Of a stretch of DNA of 64,000 nucleotides, positions 20,542 through 30,958 are shown piece after piece. The notes beneath the pieces were generated by a model that did no database searches, was not told the origin of the DNA, and was given only the letters and a program-made list of their open reading frames with translations. The stretch lies in NCBI RefSeq assembly GCF_016756595.1, contig NZ_AP023257.1:2186001-2250000 (forward strand). Reading direction: 5' to 3'. The position numbers were made by a program, and so were the translations under genes. Numbering within the stretch: position 1 is the first letter of the stretch; the number at the start of each line of letters is the position of its first letter. The DNA comes from Mesorhizobium sp. L-2-11 (lineage in GTDB: Bacteria > Pseudomonadota > Alphaproteobacteria > Rhizobiales > Rhizobiaceae).

Positions 20542-21183
20542 TTACCTGCGGTCATAGCCTGAGTTTGCGAAGTAATTTGAGCACTCGAGCGGTGTGACGC
20601 GGTTGAGAATCTGGCCGATGGCGTTGCAGACCGTTTCAACGGTGCGCTTTGCGGCCTTTCGCAGCCAGTGCTTGAGCTTGGCGAAGAGCTGTTCGATCGG
20701 ATTGAGGTCAGGCGAGTATTTCGGCAGGAAGAAGAGCCTCGCGCCGGCCTTTCGGATGGCGCGACGCACGGCCTTGCCTTTGTGGCTGCCGAGATTGTCC
20801 ATCACAACGATGTCGCCCGGCTGGAGAGTGGGCACGAGAACCTTCTCGACATAGAGGAGGAACCTCTCGCCGTTGATCGGCCCGTCGATGAGCCAGGGCG
20901 CTTCGACGCGATCATGACGCAGCGCAGCCAGAAAGGTCATTGTCTTCCAGTGGCCATTGGGAACTTTGGCCTTGATCCGCTGTCCGACCGGTGCCCAACC
21001 CCTGAGCGGGGCCATGTTGGTCTTGGTCCAGGTCTCGTCGATGAACACCAGGCGGGCGGGGTCGATCCGGTCCTGATACAGAACCCATTGCCTCCGTCGG
21101 CGCGCAACATCGGGACGATCTTGCTCGGCGGCGATCAGCGTCTTTTTTTGTGAGACAGCTTCTCGGCGTGCACGAACTCCCAC
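20542..21183 (-). CDS. IS630 transposase, catalytic DDE part (orfB)
   Basis: The DDE domain of the transposase: [11 protein letters not shown] carries the first Asp, [15 protein letters not shown] the second, and [16 protein letters not shown] the Glu. It overlaps orfA by 49 bases in another frame and has no good start, so it is probably made only by ribosomal slippage as an orfAB fusion. Confidence 0.88.
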   Translation of the reverse strand: MGVRARREAVSQKKTLIAAEQDRPDVARRRRQWVLYQDRIDPARLVFIDETWTKTNMAPLRGWAPVGQRIKAKVPNGHWKTMTFLAALRHDRVEAPWLIDGPINGERFLLYVEKVLVPTLQPGDIVVMDNLGSHKGKAVRRAIRKAGARLFFLPKYSPDLNPIEQLFAKLKHWLRKAAKRTVETVCNAIGQILNRVTPLECSNYFANSGYDRR

Positions 21184-21485
21184 ACCGAGCGGTAGTCAAC
21201 CTTCAGGCCACGCTCGCCAAGTTCGGCCACAAGCCCGCGCAAGGTGAAGTCCTTCTCCCGGCAGCGCTCGACAAGCCAGTCGCGCCACGCTCCCGATATC
21301 TTCTTCGGCTTGTAGCCGCCCACTTGGCGGGGCGCCACGCTCCCCGTCTGTTCCACCCGCTTCAGCCACTCGATCGCCGCGCTGTAGCTGACGCCAAATC
21401 GAGCAGCCGCCGCGCGCCGCGAAAGCCCTTCAACCTTGACCGCCGCAACAACCCGTTCGCGCAGGTCCATTGAATATCCAACCAT
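21135..21485 (-). CDS. IS630 transposase, DNA-binding part (orfA)
   Basis: 116 aa from ATG 21485. It contains a helix-turn-helix ([20 protein letters not shown]) and a winged second domain ([20 protein letters not shown]). It ends at LSHKKRR right after an A7 run in the coding strand (tcacaaaaaaagacg, near 21145), a classic IS630 slippage site into orfB. Confidence 0.88.
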   Translation of the reverse strand: MVGYSMDLRERVVAAVKVEGLSRRAAAARFGVSYSAAIEWLKRVEQTGSVAPRQVGGYKPKKISGAWRDWLVERCREKDFTLRGLVAELGERGLKVDYRSVWEFVHAEKLSHKKRR

Positions 21486-21650
21486 CAATGCTGGCCTCCT
21501 GCCCAGCAGCAAGGTTGAATCAGATCATCGCTGATTTGGGAATCCCACGACTCCCATAAATCTCATCCCGCTCTAGCCGACAGACGGCAGGGTTAGCAAA
21601 GACTAATTTTCGCGCGCCGGCTCCACGGCAATTCCGGCGCTGGGCCCGAT

Positions 21651-23315
21651 CTATCCGGCCTTCAGCCGCGAGCCGGTGAGCAGGCCGCGTTCCTCGAGCA
21701 CCGGGTAGGCCATCGAGGCGAGCAGCGAGTTGATCTGCTTCAGGTCGCGGATAGTGTCGAGATGGATGGAACTGGTCTCGACGCTCTTGGCGGTGCCGTC
21801 GCGCAGCCGCACGAAATGGCTGGCGCTGGTCTCCTTCTCGCGGTCGCGCAGCCGATCCTTTTCCAGCACCAGCTGGCGGGCGGTCTCCGGATCGCGCGAG
21901 ACCAGCACGTTGAAGGCAAGCCGCGCGTTGGCGAGCACCGAAGCGTGGAAGGCGCTAAGCTCACGCCAACCCTCGGGCGTGAACTCCAGCCCGCGCTCGA
22001 GCTTCTTTCTGACATGCACCAGCATGTTGCGCACGATGATGTCGCCGACCTGTTCGAGCTTGACGCAGGCGCCGATCAACTCCTGGCAGCGCAGTGCCTC
22101 GTCCTCGCTCAGCGGGTTCCTGGTGACCTTGGCCAGATAGAGCTTTATCGACGCATGTTTCTTGTCGACGCGGTCGTCGAGCGCGGCCAGCGCCTTGATC
22201 TTGTCGGCGTCGGCGCTCTCATAGAGCTCGATGATGCGCTTCAGCATGATCTCGACCGTCTCGCATACCCGCACCACCTCACGGGTGGCGTTGGCCAGCG
22301 CCTGGCTCGGCACATCGAGGGCGCTGTCGTTGAGCGCGGACAATTCGACGACGTCGAGCGCTTCTGCCGGTGCCGGTTTGGTGCCGAGCGCCACGATTTT
22401 TTCCGAAACGCGGTAGACGAGGCCGGCCAGTGGCAGGCCGGCAACCAGGATCAGGACGTTGAAGAGGATATGGGCGTTGACGATCTGGTCGGGCACGGTG
22501 GCGCCGAGAAAGGCGACCGGCGGCTTCAACCACAGGAACAGGATGAGCATGGCCAGCGAGCCCATGCCGCGCATCAGGAGATTGCCGACCGGTACGACAC
22601 GCACGCCCGGCTCGGCTTTGCGGGTGAGCAGCGGCGCGATGATCGACGAGCCCAGATTGACGCCGAGCACCAGCACGATGCCGAGTTCGGGCGGGATGAA
22701 GCCGCGGCCGGCGAGCGTCACCATCAAAAGGACCGCGGCAATCGAGGAATGGAACAGCCAGGTGACCAGCGCCGCCAGCAGATAGGCGGTGACCGGGTCG
22801 CCGGAAAAGTAATCGACGACGACTGGCATCAGCGTGCTCTGGCGCAGCGGCTCCGAGGCCTGACCGATCATTTCCAGCGACAGCACCAGCAGGCCGATGC
22901 CGACCAGGATGCGGCCGAACTGGCGCCAGTCGCGCCGCTCGGTGGCCATGAACATGACGGTGCCGGCGACAAGACAGACCGGCACCAGCAGCGACAGGTC
23001 GAAGGTGAGCAGTTTGACCACCAGCGCCGAGCCGATCTCGGCGCCGCGCACGGCAAGCTGGCCCGATATGCCGCTGACGATGCCGGCGCCGGCGAAGGAG
23101 CCGACCAGCAAGGTGACGGCGGTGGAGCTTTGCAGGGCGATCGCCAGGCCGCAGCCGGCCAGAACCGCCATGAAAGGATTGCGCATGGTGGCGCGCAGCT
23201 TGTGGCGCAGCACATCGCCATAGGCGCGCTCGACACCCGTCTTCACCAGGCGGGTGGCAAACAGCATCAGCGCCACCGCGCCGGCAAGATGCAGCAAAAC
23301 GACCGAACCGCTCAT
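21651..23315 (-). CDS. Na/Pi-cotransporter family protein with PhoU-like tail
   Basis: 554 aa from ATG 23315; the open frame begins 17 codons earlier. The N-terminal two-thirds holds two inverted NptA-type repeats with QSSTAVTLLVGSFAGAG and the matching FHSSIAAVLLMVTLAG, plus about nine membrane helices. After residue about 330 a soluble helical PhoU-like domain follows (VETVEIMLKRIIELYESADADK, CQELIGACVKLEQVGDIIVRN). The family carries phosphate with sodium, but rhizobial members are uncharacterised. The IS630 element sits 78 bp beyond the stop. Confidence 0.9.
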   Translation of the reverse strand: MSGSVVLLHLAGAVALMLFATRLVKTGVERAYGDVLRHKLRATMRNPFMAVLAGCGLAIALQSSTAVTLLVGSFAGAGIVSGISGQLAVRGAEIGSALVVKLLTFDLSLLVPVCLVAGTVMFMATERRDWRQFGRILVGIGLLVLSLEMIGQASEPLRQSTLMPVVVDYFSGDPVTAYLLAALVTWLFHSSIAAVLLMVTLAGRGFIPPELGIVLVLGVNLGSSIIAPLLTRKAEPGVRVVPVGNLLMRGMGSLAMLILFLWLKPPVAFLGATVPDQIVNAHILFNVLILVAGLPLAGLVYRVSEKIVALGTKPAPAEALDVVELSALNDSALDVPSQALANATREVVRVCETVEIMLKRIIELYESADADKIKALAALDDRVDKKHASIKLYLAKVTRNPLSEDEALRCQELIGACVKLEQVGDIIVRNMLVHVRKKLERGLEFTPEGWRELSAFHASVLANARLAFNVLVSRDPETARQLVLEKDRLRDREKETSASHFVRLRDGTAKSVETSSIHLDTIRDLKQINSLLASMAYPVLEERGLLTGSRLKAG

Positions 23316-23699
23316 GTCAGGCTCGCATTCCGACAGCCACCAGCGATATGGCAGCCGTGACGGCAAAGAGGCAAAAGAGGGCGAATCAAAGACATTGCAA
23401 ACGTCGATACTACTACGATTGCTTTTAGCCGGATAATAAATTTTGCCCGATTCGGCAGGCTGTTGCGCGACAGGGCGTGTCGGAAATGGCTGGATCGCAA
23501 AATGGTTGCATTGCCGGCCGGCTTCCGGATGACCGCGCGGTCAAGTGCGGGCGACAGCTTCAGGTCCGGTTTGAGTGGAGTGTTGAATTAGCTATTCTAA
23601 ATATATGAAATCATTAAAAAAACGCAATTCTCATGTTCAGTTTCGGTTCATTCTTCGGGCTCTATTGCTTGGGCATCGACAACCAGGGAGTACCCGGTG
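23316..23699. other. Intergenic region with AT-rich promoter-like segment
   Basis: No gene. The part 23575-23635 is AT-rich (gttgaattagctattctaaa then tatatgaaatcatt) and probably holds the promoter of the RcnB-like gene. The minus-strand side near 23400-23450 (ccggataataaattttg) may serve the Na/Pi gene. No operator-like palindrome was found. Confidence 0.4.
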
Positions 23700-24062
23700 A
23701 TGAAACGCATCATTCTTTCCGCAGTCGCCGTCTCGATGCTGGCTGCCACGTCGCTGCAGGGCCAGGCAGCGCCGCTGAACGCGCCGCAGTCGACCTACAG
23801 CAAGCTTGGCTGGAAGGAGCCGGACAGGCATGTCGACGTGAAGAAGCGCGTCGTGGTGAAGAAGAAAGTCGTCGTTAAGAGGAACCGCTGGCGCAACGGC
23901 CAGAAATATTCGAGCTGGAAGCGTCACCATTCGATCCGCGACTATCGCCACTATGGCCTGCGTCGTCCGGGCCGCGGCCAGGAATGGATCCGCGTCGGCA
24001 ACGACTATCTCTTGGTTAGCGTCGTCTCCGGCATCATCTTCGGCGCGATCGCCGCGCACTGA
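23700..24062 (+). CDS. RcnB-like periplasmic protein
   Basis: 120 aa from ATG 23700; GTG at 23697 is less likely. The signal peptide MKRIILSAVAVSMLAATSLQ is cleaved near QAA. The mature protein is very basic with a KKRVVVKKKVVVKRNRW tract. The C-terminal YGLRRPGRGQEWIRVGNDYL, then VSGIIFGAIA, matches the RcnB/DUF1236-like fold. RcnB modulates nickel/cobalt export in E. coli, but rhizobial relatives are numerous and mostly uncharacterised. AGGGAG precedes the start. Confidence 0.8.
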   Translation: MKRIILSAVAVSMLAATSLQGQAAPLNAPQSTYSKLGWKEPDRHVDVKKRVVVKKKVVVKRNRWRNGQKYSSWKRHHSIRDYRHYGLRRPGRGQEWIRVGNDYLLVSVVSGIIFGAIAAH

Positions 24063-24101
24063 CCGTCACAACGTCGACCGGCACTATGCCGGAATAGGAA
24101 A

Positions 24102-24130
24102 GAAGGCTGCCGCAACGGCCGCCTTCTTTT
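24102..24130 (+). terminator. Rho-independent terminator
   Basis: The hairpin GAAGGCTGCCG-CAA-CGGCCGCCTTC, with one internal mismatch, is followed by TTTT. It lies 40 bases after the RcnB-like stop and before dnaG. Confidence 0.8.
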
Positions 24131-24216
24131 GCCCTGTGAAAACCGGGTATGGTCCGCATTAGGAGTCGTCGGGTTTCGCCGGCGTGATTATATGGAGGAC
24201 AAACGAGCCGTTCCCG

Positions 24217-26208
24217 ATGCGCTTTCCACCTACCTTCCTGGACGAGATACGCGACCGCGTGCCGATTTCATCGGTAATCGGCCAGCGCGTGGCGTGGGAC
24301 AGGAAGAAGACCAACGCGCCGCGCGGCGATTATTGGGCGTGCTGTCCCTTCCATGGCGAGAAGAGCCCGTCCTTCCATTGCGAGGACAAGAAGGGCCGCT
24401 ACCATTGCTTCGGCTGCTCGGTTTCGGGCGACCACTTCAAGTTCCTCACCGAACTCGACGGAATGAGCTTTCCCGAAGCGGTCGAGAAGATCGCCGACAT
24501 GGCCGGCGTGCCGATGCCGGTTCGCGATGCCGAGGAGGAACGGCGCGAAAAGGAACGCGCCAGCCTGACCGAAATCATGGAAATGGCGACCGCCTTCTTC
24601 CAGGAGCGGCTGCAGGGACCGGAAGGCGCAAAAGCCCGCGCCTATCTGCGCGACCGCGGGCTGACGCCGGCGACGCAGCAGTCGTTCCGGCTCGGCTATG
24701 CGCCCGACAGCCGCAATGCGCTGAAGGAGCATCTTGCCGCCAAGGGCGTGCCCAAGGCCGATATCGAAGCCTGCGGGCTGGTGCGCCATGGCGACGACGT
24801 TCCGGTCTCCTACGATTGGTTCCGCGACCGCATCATGTTCCCGATCCCGGATTCCAGAGGCAAGATAATCGCCTTTGGCGGGCGGGCGCTGGCAGCCGAT
24901 GCGCTTGCCAAATACATGAATTCGCCCGACACCGAGCTCTTCCACAAGGGCAATGTGCTCTACAATTTCGCCCGTGCTCGCCAAGCACTGGGAAAGGGGG
25001 CACTGGGAAAGGGGGCGCTGGCCAAGGGCGGCACGGTCATCGCCGTCGAAGGCTATATGGACGTGATTGCGCTGGCGCAGGCCGGTTTCGAGAATGTCGT
25101 GGCGCCCCTCGGCACCGCGCTGACCGAAAACCAGCTCGAACTGCTGTGGCGGATGGCCGGCGAGCCGGTGCTGTGCTTCGATGGCGACCAGGCCGGACTG
25201 AAGGCGGCATGGCGCGCCGCCGACATGGCGCTGCCGGCGGTCCAGGCAGGCCGCTCGGTGCGCTTTGCGCTTCTGCCCGAAGGCAAGGACCCCGACGATC
25301 TGGTCAAGGCCGAAGGACCGGACGCGTTTCGCGCCGTGCTTTCCGAGGCGCGGCCGCTCGCCGACCTTTTGTGGATGCGCGAAACGGCCGGCGGCATCTT
25401 CGACACGCCGGAACGACGGGCGGAACTGGAAAAAACGCTGCGCGAACTGACCAGCCGGATTCGGGACGAGAGCTTGCGCTATCACTACCAACAGGAAATG
25501 CGCGAGCGGGTGCTAAGCTTTTTCGGCGCGCAGCGTGGGGCGCGCCAAGGCTATCCAGGGGGGCGTCAAGATGGGCGGCCCGGTGGGCGTTTTCAGGGCA
25601 AGGGCTCAGTTCCTAGCGGACAGTTCGCACGCGGCGGTAACCCCGGCGGACGCACCGCGATCACCGAAAGCCTTGGCCGCTCGGCGCTGGTCAAGCGCGG
25701 CAGCGAGGGGATGTCGGTGCGCGAGGCGACGATCATCGCAGCTCTTGTCAATCATCCGGCGCTGATCGACGAGAATTTCGCCCATGTCGAGTTCCTCGAC
25801 CTCGCCAACACCGATCTGAAGCGATTGCACACGGCGATCCTCGATGCGATGGCGCATGACATGGCCAACGACCGCAACGCGGTGATCGCGACGATCGAAC
25901 GGGCCGGCTGCGGCGAGATCTGGGCACGCGTGGTGGCGCTGATCAAACGGGCGCGGCAATGGCCAGCGCTGGAAACAGCCGGACTTGACGATGCCCGCGA
26001 CGCCTTCAGCCAGGCGCTCCACTTGCAGCGCAGCGCGCGCACCTTACATAAGGAGCTGAAACAGGCAGAAGCGGCGCTCGCCAGCGATCCCACGGACGAA
26101 AATTACCGGCATCTCGTCGAGATCCAGGCGCAATTCCGTGATGTGCAAGCAACGGAAGCGCTGATTGAAGGGTTCGGCGTGTCGTCGGGCCGGGCTGGGC
26201 GGGTGTAG
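24217..26208 (+). CDS. dnaG: DNA primase
   Basis: 663 aa from ATG 24217; an upstream GTG at 24184 would add 11 residues. DnaG lays down RNA primers at the replication fork with the replicative helicase. A CHC2 zinc finger (CCPFHGEKSPSFHCED, YHCFGCS) is followed by the RNA polymerase core and a Toprim domain (VIAVEGYMDVIALAQ, LCFDGDQAGLKA). The C-terminal helicase-binding domain begins near residue 470 after a Gly/Arg-rich linker. Between core motifs FARARQ and VIAVEGYMD sits an unusual AL(G/A)KG triplet repeat. It is upstream of rpoD, an ancient arrangement. Confidence 0.97.
   Translation: MRFPPTFLDEIRDRVPISSVIGQRVAWDRKKTNAPRGDYWACCPFHGEKSPSFHCEDKKGRYHCFGCSVSGDHFKFLTELDGMSFPEAVEKIADMAGVPMPVRDAEEERREKERASLTEIMEMATAFFQERLQGPEGAKARAYLRDRGLTPATQQSFRLGYAPDSRNALKEHLAAKGVPKADIEACGLVRHGDDVPVSYDWFRDRIMFPIPDSRGKIIAFGGRALAADALAKYMNSPDTELFHKGNVLYNFARARQALGKGALGKGALAKGGTVIAVEGYMDVIALAQAGFENVVAPLGTALTENQLELLWRMAGEPVLCFDGDQAGLKAAWRAADMALPAVQAGRSVRFALLPEGKDPDDLVKAEGPDAFRAVLSEARPLADLLWMRETAGGIFDTPERRAELEKTLRELTSRIRDESLRYHYQQEMRERVLSFFGAQRGARQGYPGGRQDGRPGGRFQGKGSVPSGQFARGGNPGGRTAITESLGRSALVKRGSEGMSVREATIIAALVNHPALIDENFAHVEFLDLANTDLKRLHTAILDAMAHDMANDRNAVIATIERAGCGEIWARVVALIKRARQWPALETAGLDDARDAFSQALHLQRSARTLHKELKQAEAALASDPTDENYRHLVEIQAQFRDVQATEALIEGFGVSSGRAGRV
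24985..25029 (+). repeat. Three 15-bp tandem units inside dnaG
   Basis: gcactgggaaagggg occurs twice exactly (24985-24999, 25000-25014), then as gcgctggccaagggc. In frame they encode ALGKG-ALGKG-ALAKG just before the Toprim motif. Slippage at this array changes length by whole codons. Confidence 0.85.
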
Positions 26209-26283
26209 GTCGAAGCTTACGAAGAGTGAAAGTGCAGACCGTGCTTGCACGCCGAATCAGCCGCGGCGCTTCAAGTCGGGTAA

Positions 26284-26310
26284 ATGATTCGCTTTTTTCA
26301 TGCGAATCAT
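26284..26310. promoter_or_regulatory. Perfect inverted repeat in the dnaG-rpoD gap
   Basis: ATGATTCGC-N9-GCGAATCAT, with a T-rich centre, is 75 bp past the dnaG stop and about 280 bp before rpoD. It could be a protein-binding site or a weak hairpin terminator; the T-run sits in the loop rather than after the stem, which favours a binding site. Confidence 0.45.
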
Positions 26311-26536
26311 GCGAGAGGCGCTTGACCTTCTGGCAGAATGACGGAATCAGGACGATTCGAAACGTTAACCCGCGCCGGCGTCGACGGAAATGCAGCGATG
26401 TGAGGTACCGGTCACTGGACAGGCAGCCAGCCTGCCACAGATACCAGGGTTAATCTGGACTTAATGAGAGATGCAGTTACTGGCCCGGGGAAACGCGTTC
26501 TAGCGCGAGCGCATCTGATTTAACCGGTACGGCAGC

Positions 26537-26568
26537 TTACGCGGCTAGATACTTATGCGGCTAGATAC
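26537..26568 (+). repeat. 16-bp tandem repeat in the rpoD leader
   Basis: ttacgcggctagatac and ttatgcggctagatac follow each other directly, differing by one base, and end 24 bases before the rpoD ATG. They lie in the probable untranslated leader or core promoter. The remainder of 26209-26592 holds no gene. Confidence 0.7.
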
Positions 26569-26592
26569 CTGGCCGCTTGGAGAAAATAAAGA

Positions 26593-28614
<2,022 letters not shown>

Positions 28615-28639
28615 TGCCGGATGACGAATAAGCAATTTA

Positions 28640-28662
28640 AAGGGCGCTGCGGCGCCCTTTTT
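28640..28662 (+). terminator. Rho-independent terminator of rpoD
   Basis: AAAGGGCGC-TGC-GGCGCCC followed by TTTTT, 25 bases after the rpoD stop: a compact GC hairpin with a U-tract. Confidence 0.88.
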
Positions 28663-28821
28663 CGATCGTGCCGCAGAGATGGTCCCGCGACGTGCGGTTG
28701 TTGTTGCAGCATACCGGCTGTGGGAGGATAATCGCGTGTCGGATGCATTTTCTGGGCGACAAACCCGGATGCCCGCCCCGGCAGTGACGCCGCGCTCCGA
28801 GGCCTCCGGAGGGAGGTGTAC

Positions 28822-29115
28822 ATGACAACCTATATCGTGCTGATCAACTGGACTGAGCAGGGCGCCAGAAATGTGCGCGAGTCGCCGAAGCGGCTCGATG
28901 CCGCCAAGAAGCTGCTGGGAGACATGGGCGGCTCGTTCAAGGCTTTTTATCTCACCATGGGCGAATGCGATATGGTGGCGGTCGTCGAAGCGCCTGACGA
29001 TGCGGTGCTCGCTCGTTTCTCGCTGATGCTGGCGACAGCCGGCAACGTGAGGACGCGGACGCTCAAGGCGTTCCCGGAATTGGCCTATCGCGAAATCATC
29101 GCCTCGCTCGGGTGA
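28822..29115 (+). CDS. GYD-domain protein
   Basis: 97 aa from ATG 28822, with GGGAGG ahead. [20 protein letters not shown] and [20 protein letters not shown] are the GYD-domain signature, a ferredoxin-like alpha/beta fold. The family is widespread and of unknown function; relatives have been linked to small-molecule binding. It is probably a single-gene unit. Confidence 0.9.
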   Translation: MTTYIVLINWTEQGARNVRESPKRLDAAKKLLGDMGGSFKAFYLTMGECDMVAVVEAPDDAVLARFSLMLATAGNVRTRTLKAFPELAYREIIASLG

Positions 29116-29186
29116 GGCGTTGCGGCTCGCGCAAGCTGCCGGAGATCCGACGGTCAGGCGCCGCTCGACGGCGCCCGGCCAATCCG

Positions 29187-29234
29187 CCCAAAGGTGGCTG
29201 GCCCCAAAGGCGGCTGGTCCGAAGGTGGCTGGCC
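29187..29234 (+). repeat. Three imperfect 16-bp tandem units
   Basis: cccaaaggtggctggc, cccaaaggcggctggt and ccgaaggtggctggcc follow each other between the GYD and DCC genes. No function is evident; it is likely replication slippage. Confidence 0.6.
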
Positions 29235-29302
29235 GAAATGTTGCGGGGCGAGGGTATTTCCCGGATAGTCAGCGCCGCACTTCAGCTCGCGTCTCGAGAC
29301 CC

Positions 29303-29683
29303 ATGCCCAAGCCTCTGCTGACCATCTGGTACAATACACGTTGTCCGGTTTGCGATGCCGGCATCGTCAGGCAGAAGCGGCGGCTGGTCGAGGCGATCAA
29401 GGCCGGGCGGATTGCGTTTCGCGACATCAATGCCGAACCGGCGGCGCTGGCCGGATACGGCGTGTCGCTGGACGACATCCGCCGCCGGCTGCACGCAATC
29501 GATGCGGACGGCAAGCTGCTGGTCGGCGCCGACGTTGCAATTGCCGTCTGGCTGAGAACGCCGGGCGAGGGCTGGCTGGCAGCGCTGTTCGGCAACCGCG
29601 CCGTCCTGCCGCTGACGCGCTATGCCTATGATCGCTTCGCCGATCTTCTCCATGCCTGGAATCGGCGCAAGGGCCGCTGGTAA
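29303..29683 (+). CDS. DCC-family thiol-disulfide oxidoreductase-like protein
   Basis: 126 aa from ATG 29303; the frame opens 61 codons earlier through repeat DNA. It has the DUF393 signature: WYNTRCPVCDAGIVRQK with a CPVC dithiol, DINAEPAALAGYGVSLDDI and a downstream hydrophobic segment LFGNRAVLPLTRYAYDRFA. The name comes from the conserved D-x-x-C-x-x-C motif; here the D is replaced by N. Redox activity is inferred from the CxxC. Confidence 0.87.
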   Translation: MPKPLLTIWYNTRCPVCDAGIVRQKRRLVEAIKAGRIAFRDINAEPAALAGYGVSLDDIRRRLHAIDADGKLLVGADVAIAVWLRTPGEGWLAALFGNRAVLPLTRYAYDRFADLLHAWNRRKGRW

Positions 29684-29821
29684 GCGGCACAGAAATCCTG
29701 TTCGTCAATGGCCCGGGCTGCCCCGGGATGCGGCCCTTGCCCGTTTGTCTAACGACCGCTAGTGAAATCATCCTGAATCACGCTATGTGATACAGGATGA
29801 TTGCCGTTGGAGGGCGCGCCC

Positions 29822-30112
29822 ATGTCTTTTCTGAAACGTCTTTTCGGCGGCGGCGGTGACGCGGGCGAGCCAAAGAGTGCTGCACCGGCAAAGCAGATCG
29901 AGCACAAGGGATTTTTGATCAGCGCCACGCCGTACAAGGCGGAGGGCCAATACCAGACCTGCGGCGTGGTTTCGAAGGAGATCGACGGCGTGGTGAAGGA
30001 GCACAAATTCATCCGCGCCGATCGTTTCGCCGGGCTCGACGACGCTGTCGACATCTCGATCAAAAAGGGCATTCAGCTGGTCGACGAGCAGGGCGAGAAG
30101 ATGTTCGGGTGA
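29822..30112 (+). CDS. HlyU family protein
   Basis: 96 aa from ATG 29822, with TTGGAGGG ahead. The N-terminus MSFLKRLFGGGGD is amphipathic, then the HlyU core follows: IEHKGFLISATPYKAEGQYQ, GVVSKEIDGVVKEHKFIRAD, DISIKKGIQLVDEQGE. The Pfam HlyU family is distinct from the Vibrio ArsR-type HlyU; it is a small alphaproteobacterial domain of unclear function. A terminator hairpin follows. Confidence 0.85.
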   Translation: MSFLKRLFGGGGDAGEPKSAAPAKQIEHKGFLISATPYKAEGQYQTCGVVSKEIDGVVKEHKFIRADRFAGLDDAVDISIKKGIQLVDEQGEKMFG

Positions 30113-30152
30113 GATCCGTTCGGTTTCCGTCGCATCTTCCGTAAAGACGATC

Positions 30153-30184
30153 AAGGCAAGCGCCCTGTCGGGCGCCTGCCTTTG
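30153..30184. terminator. Bidirectional hairpin between hlyU-like gene and azoR
   Basis: AAGGCA-AGCGCCC-TGTC-GGGCGCC-TGCCTT has a long stem with A-rich and T-rich flanks, between two convergent genes (stops at 30112 and 30211). Confidence 0.75.
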
Positions 30185-30210
30185 ATTTCAAGTTACCGAC
30201 GGCTGGTGGC

Positions 30211-30849
30211 CTACGCCGCCGCCGCCTGTTTGCTTTCGGTCGATGTCACCACCGCATCCACCGTGGCTGATGCCTTGGCCAGGGCGGCAGTGACCGCATC
30301 CGGCCCCATGCCGACGCCTTCGATGCGGATGACTTCGACGTCGGTCATGCCGATGAAGCCAAGCACGCTGCGCAGGTAAGGGATGGCGTGATCCATCTGC
30401 ACGGCAGCGCCTTCCGAATAGATGCCGCCCGAGGCGAGGACGACGTAGACCTTCTTGCCGGTGACGAGGCCTTTCGGACCACTCTCGCCATAAGCGAAAG
30501 TCTTGCCGGAACGGGCGACGTGATCGACCCAGGATTTCAGCGTCGACGAAATGCCGAAATTGATGAAGCCGGTGGCCAGGATGATGGTGTCGGCCGCAAA
30601 CAGTTCGTCCACCACGGCATCCGAAACACCGACGACCTCGGCCTGGCGCTGGGTGCGGGCCTCGGCTGGCGTATAGATGCCGGCCGAATAGTCTGGATCG
30701 ATATGCGGCAGCGGGTTTGCCACGAGATCGCGAACGACCAGCTTGGCCGAAGGATCGGCGGCAAGCAGCTTTTCTGCAAGTTCAGTGGCGATGCGGGTCG
30801 AATGCGAGGCAGCGCCCCGCGGGCTCGAGGTGACGAGTAGGATGGACAT
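30211..30849 (-). CDS. azoR: FMN-dependent NADH-azoreductase
   Basis: 212 aa from ATG 30849; an upstream in-frame start is 57 bases earlier. It is flavodoxin-like, with an FMN phosphate loop at the N-terminus (SILLVTSSPRGAASHSTRIA), LPHIDPDYSAG, and the flavin-contact stretch ATGFINFGISSTLKSWVDHV then VYVVLASGGIYSEG. AzoR reduces azo dyes and quinones with NADH in the cytosol. It is divergent from a LysR regulator, the usual arrangement for regulator and target. Confidence 0.92.
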   Translation of the reverse strand: MSILLVTSSPRGAASHSTRIATELAEKLLAADPSAKLVVRDLVANPLPHIDPDYSAGIYTPAEARTQRQAEVVGVSDAVVDELFAADTIILATGFINFGISSTLKSWVDHVARSGKTFAYGESGPKGLVTGKKVYVVLASGGIYSEGAAVQMDHAIPYLRSVLGFIGMTDVEVIRIEGVGMGPDAVTAALAKASATVDAVVTSTESKQAAAA

Positions 30850-30958
30850 GGCGGGTCTCCAGGGTTGGAATGATCTGTCCCGACCTATATGGACTTGCTG
30901 ACCCATTTGAAAAACCGGTATATTTTATGTATGTTCCATCTAAATAGTGGATAGAACG

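Larger units (their letters stand above)
20529..21573 (-). mobile_element. Complete IS630-family insertion sequence
   Basis: 1045 bp with terminal inverted repeats gagcgggatgagatt at both ends, flanked by TA dinucleotides at 20527-20528 and 21574-21575, the TA target duplication of IS630/Tc1 elements. It carries a two-frame transposase. It lies between the DUF2061 gene and the Na/Pi-cotransporter gene and appears intact. Confidence 0.92.

Noticed and set aside
20722..21144. IS630 orfB as a frameshift pseudogene
   Set aside because: The A7 slippery run, intact DDE residues and perfect termini with TA flanks fit programmed frameshifting.
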